NCBI GenBank assembly: GCA_017556885.1
Contig: JAFYLV010000049.1
Location: forward strand, 1 to 15,563
DNA: 15,563 bases
Direction: 5' to 3'
Source of the DNA: Clostridia bacterium
GTDB taxonomy: Bacteria; Bacillota; Clostridia; Oscillospirales; QAMX01
In this document: positions 7,967 to 15,563 of the stretch, piece after piece
How positions within the stretch are numbered: position 1 is the first letter of the stretch
Layout of the letters: each line of letters starts with the position of its first letter
Position numbers and translations under genes: made by a program
The notes under the pieces: generated by a model
What the model was told of the DNA's origin: nothing
Seen by the model: only the letters and a program-made list of their open reading frames with translations
Database searches by the model: none

Positions 7967-9493
7967 TTACTCCGCAAGCTCCCATTCCGCCGGGTTTCCA
8001 TAGGGTGAATCGGGCCGCGGATTAAAGTTTCGGATCTGCCCGTCCCGGAAGTAAACCCGGGTATTCTCATAACCGATAACCGCAAAGGGTGCATCTGCCG
8101 AGATCAGGCGGGATACCTCCGCCGCAGCCTCATCTGCCGTATCCTCGGATGCCTGCAGAAGCACCGTCAGCTCGGCCTCAGCCTCCGCGTTTTTATAACC
8201 GGTCACGTTATCGTCTCCGTCCGCAAAAACAAGAGCCGCGAGATCCGAGGTGCTGCGAAGTCTGCGGCGGTAAAGACAAAGATCAAAATCGCCGGCTTTC
8301 CGAGCATCGGTATACGCTTCATAGCTCTTCCCTACCAGCTCGCAGCCAATACCGAGATCCGAGAGCCAAGCTGAGATCTCTCTGGCTTCCTCGGTGCGCT
8401 GCCAAAGATCGTCACAGTACAGAAGACGTAGCGTTACCCCTTCGTGATCCTCGGTTGCGATCATTTCTGCCGCAGCAAGCACCGCAAGCGCAGTCTCCCG
8501 CTCCGTTTCAGACATGTCCGTCACCAAACCGCCGTCGATCCAATCGGACGTCGGATCTGCCGCACCGGATAGCGCATTTGCGCAAATTTCTCTGCGTGGC
8601 AAAAGCGCGGAAAGTGCATTTCGGATGTCCGCATTCGATAGTTTCCCGCGTTTCGTGTTAAAAAGGAGAATATTTCCGATTCCGGAAGGCGCCGACTGGA
8701 TCGAATAACTGCAAACCGGCATAAAGCTGCGCACAGACAGCACATCCACGGCCATGCAGTCAATATTGCCCGTTTCAAAGGCCTTCACCATACCGTCAAG
8801 ATCACTCACCGGAACAAGATTGATTCTGGAGAAGGGCAAATCCTGCGGACGGGAGTCACCGCCCACCGCAGAAAGATATCGGCTTCCCTCTGCCGTGCGC
8901 AGAGCATACGGTCCGCTGCCGACCGCATCGGAGTTTTTGCCGGTATCGCGGCGTACAATGGGAAAGGTCAGACAGGTACGCCAGTCAACCGTGGTTTCCG
9001 CAAGAATAAAGATCACGGTGCCGTTATCTTCTGCGCGGCAATCCGCCACCGGGGAAACTTCGGCATAATATGGCGACTCCGGGTTATTTTGAATACGTTT
9101 GAAGGAATACACCACATCTTCCGCCGTCAATACCGTGCCATTATGAAAAACCACATCTCCACGCAGGGTTATCCGCAGGGTAGCATCAGAAAGCGCATAC
9201 TCCGCCGCCACTTGCGGGACGGCCTTCATATCCGTTTCGATAACATATAGACTCTGATAAATGAGTGGCGCAAGATATACGTTCAGTGCACTCTCTGTCG
9301 TCAGAGGGTCAAAGTATTTCTCTTTGGTATATGGCAATCCAAAGCCATCGGACATAGGAACCTGCTCCACCGAGCCCGGATCGGTCACCGAGGCAGAAGG
9401 AGATTCCGACCCGGCAGGGGTATTGCAGCCGCAAAGCATGCCAATCCCCAGGATAATAACAAGCAGCAGGGCAACCCTGCGCCGCATATGCAT
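7967..9493 (-). CDS. Family 5 ABC transporter substrate-binding lipoprotein (OppA/DppA/NikA type)
   Basis: A 508-residue extracytoplasmic lipoprotein that captures a peptide-like or nickel-like ligand. The N-terminus is a lipoprotein signal: MHMRRR, a hydrophobic helix (7-20), then the lipobox LCGC with Cys23 as the lipidated residue, and a Ser/Pro/Gly-rich tether. The SBP_bac_5 core is clear, including GDVVFHNGTVLTAEDVVYSF and the GSGPYALRTAEG segment. The ATG at 9493 follows GGAGG by seven to eight bases; a second ATG two codons later is less well placed. It begins 17 nt after pgeF. The usual permease and ATPase genes are absent on both sides, so it must serve a transporter encoded elsewhere or act as a sensor or chaperone. 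Ligand class cannot be read from the sequence. Confidence 0.93.
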   Translation of the reverse strand: MHMRRRVALLLVIILGIGMLCGCNTPAGSESPSASVTDPGSVEQVPMSDGFGLPYTKEKYFDPLTTESALNVYLAPLIYQSLYVIETDMKAVPQVAAEYALSDATLRITLRGDVVFHNGTVLTAEDVVYSFKRIQNNPESPYYAEVSPVADCRAEDNGTVIFILAETTVDWRTCLTFPIVRRDTGKNSDAVGSGPYALRTAEGSRYLSAVGGDSRPQDLPFSRINLVPVSDLDGMVKAFETGNIDCMAVDVLSVRSFMPVCSYSIQSAPSGIGNILLFNTKRGKLSNADIRNALSALLPRREICANALSGAADPTSDWIDGGLVTDMSETERETALAVLAAAEMIATEDHEGVTLRLLYCDDLWQRTEEAREISAWLSDLGIGCELVGKSYEAYTDARKAGDFDLCLYRRRLRSTSDLAALVFADGDDNVTGYKNAEAEAELTVLLQASEDTADEAAAEVSRLISADAPFAVIGYENTRVYFRDGQIRNFNPRPDSPYGNPAEWELAE

Positions 9494-9510
9494 CGATCGC
9501 TCCTCCTTTT

Positions 9511-10323
9511 TTAGATGATTTCAAAGAATGCCGCCATGGTACCGCGGTCGGGTCCCATGCGGCGATGGGAATAGAAAAGATCCGCCCGGCAGCAGGTGCA
9601 AAGCTCCGTCCCGGCAATATGCTCCGGCAGAATTCCGAGCATCTTCAACTGCACGGCAGAAAGTCCGGCAATATCAACGTGCCACTTCTCCCCCGCCTTC
9701 CGGATAAACGGATCCGCAATCCCTCCCATAGAAGCACGGAAGGCATCAGGAACATCCGCATCGGTCTCAAAGCAGTTCTTACAGATACAGGGGCCGACCG
9801 CAGCCAGCATCCGCTCCGGCCGACAGCCATGATCACGGATCATACGCTCCGCACATTTTGCGGCGATACATGCAGCGGCACCGCGCCATCCGGCATGCAC
9901 AAGGGCAATGACACCGGCCTCCGGATCGTAGAGAAACACCGGTGTACAGTCGGCATGATGGGTAATGAGAACAGTACCGGGCCGGTCGCAGATCATAGCA
10001 TCCGCTTCTGTTTCCCGTATAAGCGATATTCCCCGTGCGGGAATCTCCTCCGTCACAAAAACGCTGCGATCGGAATGAACCTGCGAGAGCACGGCAGGCA
10101 TCCCGCCGATCTCCGCCGCGGCAAAAAGGCGGCTATAGTTTTCGCGTGCAGCGGCAATATCGTCATTTTTGCGCAGGCCGAGGTCAAGACTTTCCCGATT
10201 CGCACGCGATACGCCGCCGATCCGCGTAGAGAAACCTCCTCGCACGCCGCCGGCGGCAAGAATTTCGGCAGGCTCAAACCAACAAACGCCGGCACGCTCC
10301 CGTTTGACAAAGCCTTCCGTCAT
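9511..10323 (-). CDS. pgeF: Peptidoglycan editing factor PgeF / purine nucleoside phosphorylase-like (DUF152, YfiH)
   Basis: A multicopper-polyphenol-oxidase-fold cytoplasmic enzyme, 270 residues with the start used here. The family metal-site residues are His83 (QVHSDRS), Cys126 (HHADCTPV) and His143 (LVHAGWRGAA), followed by AVGPCICKNCFETD and the C-terminal FYSHRRMGPDRG. Members have been reported as laccases, as adenosine phosphorylases/deaminases, and as an editing enzyme that keeps L-Ser out of the UDP-MurNAc peptide; which activity applies here is open. I chose the ATG at 10323 because it overlaps the stop of the upstream gene as ATGA, a translational-coupling arrangement, although there is no clear Shine-Dalgarno sequence. 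A GTG at 10344 would add seven residues and is the alternative. The binding-protein gene follows after 17 nt. Confidence 0.93.
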   Translation of the reverse strand: MTEGFVKRERAGVCWFEPAEILAAGGVRGGFSTRIGGVSRANRESLDLGLRKNDDIAAARENYSRLFAAAEIGGMPAVLSQVHSDRSVFVTEEIPARGISLIRETEADAMICDRPGTVLITHHADCTPVFLYDPEAGVIALVHAGWRGAAACIAAKCAERMIRDHGCRPERMLAAVGPCICKNCFETDADVPDAFRASMGGIADPFIRKAGEKWHVDIAGLSAVQLKMLGILPEHIAGTELCTCCRADLFYSHRRMGPDRGTMAAFFEII

Positions 10324-11018
10324 TCTGCAAAGGAGATACCGCACAGGGCATCCGCAACGCGTTCCGCCGCGTGCTTCTCATTATCGGAAAGGGGCTTTCC
10401 TGCGTTCTGGTACTCAAAGCTCTTGCAGAAGGTATCCACGTCTGCCTGCAGGCCGTCCAGATGCTTTGCGGCAAGCGAAACCGCTTTGTCAACAAACTCC
10501 GGCTGACGTTTTTTACCTAAAGCACCTGCCGCACGTTCGGTAAGTTCTGTAAGATGGTGCAGACAGATATATTCCGCATTGTCAAACTTCATGCGGAATT
10601 CATCACTTGTTTCCCACATGTGCAGAAGATTGGAGTAATAGTGCTCCATAAACTCTGCCACGCGGCGGCAGACAAAACAGGAATCTGCGGTCTTATGCAG
10701 GGTCTTTGACGCAGAAGCACAGTCCGGCTTTCCGAGAAGGCCACCTTTCGGAAGTCCCTTCTTGCGGACCTCCTCCAGATGGGTCTGCAGAATGAGAGAA
10801 AGACCGAGCCGATTCTTCATGGCAAGCATGGCACTGAGATGCTCCCGGCAGAAACCCTGACGGTTTGTCTCGATGCGAACGTCCGGCTCCATCATGGCTG
10901 CGCCCATTACATACTCCAGCGCATCGGTGCGAAGCTTGGCCTCCAGTCTGCAGAGCGGGCAGCCGCAAGGCTCTTCAAAAGCTTCGTTGATGGGAATGGT
11001 ATAAATATTTTCATGCAT
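10320..11018 (-). CDS. DUF6062 family cysteine-rich protein
   Basis: A 232-residue protein matching, from memory, the DUF6062 family of Clostridia; no function is known. It has no signal peptide or membrane helix and looks cytoplasmic and mostly helical. Two similar cysteine/histidine sets stand out: Cys20-x2-Cys23 with Cys57-x2-His60 (GFCREHL), and Cys114-x2-Cys117 with Cys152-x2-His155 (YICLHHL). The spacing from CxxC to CxxH is 34 and 35 residues, so this looks like an internal duplication that could build two zinc or other metal sites. I chose the ATG at 11018, preceded by GGAG; the upstream GTG at 11057 would add 13 residues and begins within about 20 nt of the predicted transcription start. 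Its stop overlaps the pgeF start (ATGA), so the two are translationally coupled. Confidence 0.85.
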   Translation of the reverse strand: MHENIYTIPINEAFEEPCGCPLCRLEAKLRTDALEYVMGAAMMEPDVRIETNRQGFCREHLSAMLAMKNRLGLSLILQTHLEEVRKKGLPKGGLLGKPDCASASKTLHKTADSCFVCRRVAEFMEHYYSNLLHMWETSDEFRMKFDNAEYICLHHLTELTERAAGALGKKRQPEFVDKAVSLAAKHLDGLQADVDTFCKSFEYQNAGKPLSDNEKHAAERVADALCGISFAE

Positions 11019-11080
11019 GGCGGCAATTCTCCAGTCAAAAACAAATTCTTCGCGCACGTGTAAATCACATATGTTTCTAT

Positions 11081-11109
11081 ATTATAACACATACCTCCCT
11101 CCATGTCGA
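11081..11109 (-). promoter_or_regulatory. SigA promoter for DUF6062-pgeF-binding protein operon
   Basis: The minus strand reads TCGACA (11104-11109), a 17-nt spacer, then a perfect TATAAT (11081-11086): 11 of 12 consensus bases. The predicted start near 11074 gives a leader of about 55 nt before the ATG at 11018. Confidence 0.82.
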
Positions 11110-11134
11110 TATTTTTTGCTATTGCGGAAGTTCA

Positions 11135-11148
11135 CATACTGTAGTATG
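11135..11148. promoter_or_regulatory. Perfect 14-bp palindrome, candidate operator
   Basis: CATACT-GT-AGTATG is an uninterrupted inverted repeat with six-base arms around a two-base centre. It lies 26 nt upstream of the -35 of the leftward promoter and within the divergent control region. The form suits a homodimeric helix-turn-helix repressor or activator, but I cannot name the regulator, and one palindrome of this size can arise by chance. Confidence 0.4.
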
Positions 11149-11178
11149 CGCTCATCTCGCAAAAGAAACAAAAGGGAA

Positions 11179-11187
11179 TGGTATAAT
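11179..11187 (+). promoter_or_regulatory. Possible extended -10 promoter upstream of guaB
   Basis: TGGTATAAT matches an extended -10 (TGnTATAAT), with no recognisable -35 at 16-18 nt upstream. It would start transcription about 75 nt before the main guaB promoter and give a longer leader. Weak evidence. Confidence 0.3.
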
Positions 11188-11224
11188 CGTCAAAAAGTTG
11201 TGGCGGGCGACGGAGTTTTTCCAA

Positions 11225-11233
11225 CCGAACATT
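11225..11233 (+). promoter_or_regulatory. PurBox-like core next to the guaB -35
   Basis: CCGAACATT agrees with the central and right part of the Bacillus PurR box (AWWWCCGAACWWT), but the bases to its left, CCAA, match only the last two W positions. It touches the -35 hexamer, and guaB is a purine gene, which makes regulation plausible. A second inverted box, usual for PurR, was not found. Confidence 0.35.
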
Positions 11234-11262
11234 TTGACAAAATAAAGGTGTTGTGATATAAT
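11234..11262 (+). promoter_or_regulatory. Consensus SigA promoter of guaB
   Basis: TTGACA (11234-11239) and TATAAT (11257-11262) are both perfect and 17 nt apart, and a TGn extended -10 precedes the second. The predicted start near 11269 gives a leader of about 50 nt. This should be one of the strongest constitutive promoters of the genome, fitting the strongly biased codon use of guaB. Confidence 0.92.
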
Positions 11263-11306
11263 ACCAAGTTAATAGCATGGGTCATTATTACACTTTGAAA
11301 ATATAA

Positions 11307-12791
<1,485 letters not shown>

Positions 12792-12816
12792 GTAAAAGTT
12801 TAGGAGTTTTATCCGT

Positions 12817-13698
12817 ATGTGGCTTGCTGACAAATGGGAGGATTACCGTCTCCTCGACTGCTCCGGCGGCGAACGCCTGGAAAGCTGGGGCGGGCATATC
12901 CTCATCCGGCCTGATCCCCAGGTCATCTGGCAAACGCCGAAGACCCATCCCGACTGGCGCCGTGCGGCTGGCAAATATACCCGTTCCAGCTCCGGCGGCG
13001 GCGCATGGGACAAGGCACGTCTGCCGGAAAGCTGGCGCATCACCTACCCGCTGGAGGTCATGCCCCTGCACTTCAACATCAAGCCCATGAACTTTAAGCA
13101 CACCGGTATTTTCCCCGAGCAGGCCGCCAACTGGAGCTGGTTTTCCGCCCGCATCGCGGAAGCGGTCAAGACCCGTCCCGTAGAGGTTCTGAACCTCTTT
13201 GCCTACACCGGCGGCGCAACCCTCGCCGCAGCGGCAGCAGGCGCATCCGTATGCCATGTGGACGCTGCCCGGGGTATGGTCGCATGGGGGCGTGAGAACG
13301 CAGCCCTCTCCGGCCTTGCCGATCGGCCCATCCGCTGGATCATCGACGACTGCGTCAAATTCCTGCAGCGCGAGATCCGTCGGGGCAAGAAATACGACTG
13401 CATCATCATGGATCCTCCCTCCTACGGCCGCGGCCCGGGCGGAGAGATCTGGAAGCTCGAGGAGCAGCTCTATCCCCTCATCAAACTCTGCGCCGAAGTG
13501 CTCTCCGACGATCCACTCTTTGTTCTCGTCAATTCCTACACCTCCTTCTTCTCTCCCTCGGTAGCTGCCTATATTCTCTCTGCCGAGATCGAGGCGAAGT
13601 TCGGCGGTCATACGGAGTGCGGCGAGCTGGGGCTTCCCGTCGGCGATACCGGACGCGCCCTTCCCTGCGGTTCCTGCGCCCGCTGGACTGCAGATTAA
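12817..13698 (+). CDS. Class I SAM-dependent methyltransferase, RlmI/RlmK-like
   Basis: A 293-residue methyltransferase probably acting on 23S rRNA. A short N-terminal region (YRLLDCSGGERLESWGGHIL, 10-29) shared with a Bacillota subgroup is followed by a Rossmann domain. Motif I is NLFAYTGGATLAAAAAG (126-142), the acidic ribose contact is Asp149 (HVDAA), IIDD is at 175-178, and the catalytic DPPSYGRG is at 199-206. There is no N-terminal PUA domain, which RlmI has, so the exact target base is unknown. The product ends with LPCGSCARWTAD, a conserved end. The ATG at 12817 has AGGAG ten bases upstream. It lies between guaB (25 nt) and ecfA1 (36 nt) and is probably co-transcribed with both. Confidence 0.88.
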   Translation: MWLADKWEDYRLLDCSGGERLESWGGHILIRPDPQVIWQTPKTHPDWRRAAGKYTRSSSGGGAWDKARLPESWRITYPLEVMPLHFNIKPMNFKHTGIFPEQAANWSWFSARIAEAVKTRPVEVLNLFAYTGGATLAAAAAGASVCHVDAARGMVAWGRENAALSGLADRPIRWIIDDCVKFLQREIRRGKKYDCIIMDPPSYGRGPGGEIWKLEEQLYPLIKLCAEVLSDDPLFVLVNSYTSFFSPSVAAYILSAEIEAKFGGHTECGELGLPVGDTGRALPCGSCARWTAD

Positions 13699-13734
13699 TT
13701 AACCACCCCTTGCATTAAGAAAGGAGCCTTTTTC

Positions 13735-14571
13735 ATGGATGCGATCCTGCGCTGCGAACACGCCGCCTTCCATTATCCGGATACCGACGGCATTGTTTTG
13801 CACGATTTGTCACTTTCCATTGAAAGAGGCTCTTTTACTGCAATTTTAGGCCATAACGGTTCCGGAAAAAGCACCCTTGCCAAGCTTTTCAATGCGATTT
13901 TGCTGCCGGACTCCGGCAAAGTTTATGTGGACGGTATAGATACGGCAGATGAAGCTCGCCTATTCGATATTCGCCGCCGCATTGGCATGGTTTTCCAGAA
14001 TCCGGATAACCAGATCGTCTCCTCCGTTGTGGAGGAAGACGTCGCTTTTGCCGCAGAAAATCTTGGAGTCCCCCCGGATGAAATCCGCCGCCGTGTGGAT
14101 GATGCACTTGCCACCGTCGGCATGACAAAATTTGTCCGTCACGCCCCTCACCTTCTCTCCGGCGGACAGAAACAGAGAATTGCCATCGCCGGCGTGATTG
14201 CCATGCAGCCGGAATGTATCGTTCTGGACGAGCCAACGGCCATGCTGGATCCTGCCGGCCGCCGCGACGTCATGCAGACTCTGCACCGTCTGCGGGATGA
14301 GCTCGGTATCACCGTCGTTCTCATCACCCATCATATGGATGAGGCACTGCAGGCCGACCGTGTCGTCGTCATCAGCGACGGAAATCTTGTGCTGGACGGC
14401 GCGCCCAAGGATGTTTTCACCCACTGTGATACCCTTGCCTCCTACAGCCTTTCCGCACCGGAGACGGTGCTTCTGCTTTCCGCGCTTCAGGATGCGGGGA
14501 TCGACGTTCCTCTCACGGCGATGACGCCGGAGGCCTGCGCCGATGCTATCGCATCCGCTCTATCGGAGTAA
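13735..14571 (+). CDS. ecfA1: ECF transporter ATPase A1
   Basis: One of the two ATPases of the energy-coupling factor module that powers vitamin and micronutrient uptake with interchangeable S components. In its 278 residues: Walker A GHNGSGKST (39-47), Q-loop FQNPDNQIV (87-95), signature LSGGQKQR (141-148), Walker B IVLDEP (162-167), D-loop LDPAG (171-175) and the switch histidine in ITHH (197-200). FQNPDNQ is typical of the A1 rather than the A2 subunit. The ATG at 13735 follows AGAAAGGAG by nine or so bases. It is followed by ecfA2 after five nt. No S component is adjacent, as expected for a shared group II module. Confidence 0.96.
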   Translation: MDAILRCEHAAFHYPDTDGIVLHDLSLSIERGSFTAILGHNGSGKSTLAKLFNAILLPDSGKVYVDGIDTADEARLFDIRRRIGMVFQNPDNQIVSSVVEEDVAFAAENLGVPPDEIRRRVDDALATVGMTKFVRHAPHLLSGGQKQRIAIAGVIAMQPECIVLDEPTAMLDPAGRRDVMQTLHRLRDELGITVVLITHHMDEALQADRVVVISDGNLVLDGAPKDVFTHCDTLASYSLSAPETVLLLSALQDAGIDVPLTAMTPEACADAIASALSE

Positions 14572-14576
14572 GAAAC

Positions 14577-15440
14577 ATGAATGCCAAGCTGACCGTTGAA
14601 AATCTTAGCCACGTTTACGGAGAAAACACGCCGTTCCGCCTTGCTGCGTTGGATGACGTGTCTTTTTCCATTGCTCCGGGTGAGCTCATCGGCATCATCG
14701 GACATACCGGTTCCGGCAAGAGTACCCTTATCTCCCACATGAACGGACTCTCAAAGCCCACCTCCGGCCGCATTCTCCTGGACGGTGCGGATATCTGGGC
14801 CGATCCCAAAAAGATTCGAGATATCCGTTTCCGTGTCGGGCTTGTTTTCCAGTATCCCGAGCATCAGCTTTTCGAAGAAACCGTCTATCGCGACATTGCC
14901 TTCGGCCCCACGAATATGGGACTGGACGAGGCTGAGGTGCGCGAACGCGTGGAAGAGGCTATGGAATTTGTCGGTCTCGGTCCGGAGTACCGGGATCGCT
15001 CTCCCTTTGAGCTCTCCGGTGGACAGAAACGTCGCGTTGCCATCGCCGGTGTCATCGCCATGCGCCCCGAGGTCCTGATCCTGGACGAGCTTACCGCAGG
15101 ACTCGATCCCCGCGGTTGTCAGGAGCTCCTCGGACAGATCTGCGAATTCCGCCGCCGCACCGGTTGTACTGTGCTTCTGGTCAGCCATAGCATGGACGAG
15201 GTGGCTGAGGTGGCCGACCGCATCCTTGTGATGAACCACGGCCATGTGGAAATGTTTGATACCCCCGGTAAAGTTTTTGCCGAGTCGGAGCGCATTGAGG
15301 CCATCGGTCTTACCGTGCCCGCCGTAACTAAAGTTTGCCGCTTGCTGGCAAACAAGGGATTACCGATCGATCCCTCCATCTTCCGTCGGGAGGATGCCCT
15401 GCGCGCCCTCCTCGCTCTACGGAAAGGAGGCCATGCATGA
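14577..15440 (+). CDS. ecfA2: ECF transporter ATPase A2
   Basis: The second ATPase of the ECF module, pairing with EcfA1 to form the nucleotide-binding dimer. The 287 residues contain Walker A GHTGSGKST (42-50), Q-loop FQYPEHQLFEETVYRDIAFGP (from 91, the A2 hallmark), signature LSGGQKRR (146-153), Walker B with Asp170-Glu171, D-loop GLDPRG (175-180) and switch His204 (LVSHS). The residue after the catalytic Glu is Leu172, where most ABC ATPases, including EcfA1 here (LDEPTA), have Pro. The catalytic set is complete, so it should be active. The start ATG is five nt after ecfA1, and its stop overlaps the ecfT start. Confidence 0.96.
   Translation: MNAKLTVENLSHVYGENTPFRLAALDDVSFSIAPGELIGIIGHTGSGKSTLISHMNGLSKPTSGRILLDGADIWADPKKIRDIRFRVGLVFQYPEHQLFEETVYRDIAFGPTNMGLDEAEVRERVEEAMEFVGLGPEYRDRSPFELSGGQKRRVAIAGVIAMRPEVLILDELTAGLDPRGCQELLGQICEFRRRTGCTVLLVSHSMDEVAEVADRILVMNHGHVEMFDTPGKVFAESERIEAIGLTVPAVTKVCRLLANKGLPIDPSIFRREDALRALLALRKGGHA
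15424..15430 (+). promoter_or_regulatory. Ribosome binding site of ecfT inside ecfA2
   Basis: AAGGAGG is a perfect anti-16S match six bases before the ATG at 15437. It decides that start over the ATG at 15433, which is too close and in another frame. Confidence 0.85.
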
Positions 15441-15563
15441 ACCTTTCCAACATCACCCTTGGGCAGTATTTTCCCGGCGATTCTGCCGTTCATAAGCTTG
15501 ACCCGCGATACAAGATCCTGCTGACGCTGCTCTATATCGTCACGCTCTTTCTTGCCGGCGGGC
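15437..15563 (+). CDS. ecfT: ECF transporter transmembrane subunit EcfT (5' end only)
   Basis: The first 42 codons read MNLSNITLGQYFPGDSAVHK, then LDPRYKILLTLLYIVTLFLAGG, and the window ends. GQYFPGDS-x-HKLDPR is the hallmark N-terminus of EcfT, just before its first membrane helix (about 26-40). The protein is the membrane scaffold that couples the two ATPases to the S component. The ATG overlaps the ecfA2 stop (ATGA), which favours balanced A2 and T synthesis. The rest lies to the right of the window. Confidence 0.95.
   Translation, partial: MNLSNITLGQYFPGDSAVHKLDPRYKILLTLLYIVTLFLAGG

Noticed and set aside
11187..11230. Possible leader hairpin or riboswitch before guaB
   Set aside because: Only four-base complementary segments (CGTC/GACG, GTTG/CAAC); no purine riboswitch core or T-box sequence is visible, and the main promoter starts downstream of it.

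Overview
The window looks like a chromosomal piece of a moderately GC-rich Bacillota, most likely class Clostridia near Oscillospirales/Ruminococcaceae. Signs are the Asp23(YloU)-FakA(YloV)-RecG order, a DUF6062 gene, a group II (EcfA1-EcfA2-EcfT) vitamin transporter module, strong Gram-positive GGAGG ribosome binding sites and consensus SigA promoters. The taxonomic call is inference; no rRNA or tRNA gene is present.

The layout has two arms that diverge from a promoter region at about 11020-11318. Everything to its left is on the minus strand. Reading leftward from 11018 these are a cysteine-rich DUF6062 protein, pgeF (multicopper-oxidase-like, peptidoglycan editing), an orphan family-5 solute-binding lipoprotein, an Asp23-family protein, fakA (fatty acid kinase), recG, an Eis-like acetyltransferase, and a broken fragment of a glycoside-hydrolase-like gene that ends at a strong hairpin (1929-1977). 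After that comes a separate minus-strand gene, a 7TM sensor histidine kinase of the LytS/YesM type, whose 3' end lies outside the window. Gaps between these genes are mostly 17-28 nt, or an ATGA overlap. An internal promoter sits before the Asp23 gene. The left arm may therefore be one or two long operons, both ending at the hairpin.

The right arm starts at a textbook SigA promoter (TTGACA, 17 nt, TATAAT with an extended -10). It runs guaB (IMP dehydrogenase), a 23S-rRNA-type SAM methyltransferase, ecfA1, ecfA2 and the first 42 codons of ecfT. The spacing suggests one transcript linking GTP synthesis, a probable rRNA methyltransferase and the energizing module for vitamin uptake.

Most of the window is housekeeping. 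I did not find a convincing new multi-gene system. The points worth following are: (1) a glycoside-hydrolase N-domain pseudogene whose stop and A-run frameshift can be located exactly; (2) a duplicated CxxC...CxxH metal-site pattern in the DUF6062 protein, which is translationally coupled to pgeF; (3) a perfect palindrome and a PurBox-like core in the divergent guaB control region; (4) the orphan binding protein and the orphan-looking sensor kinase.
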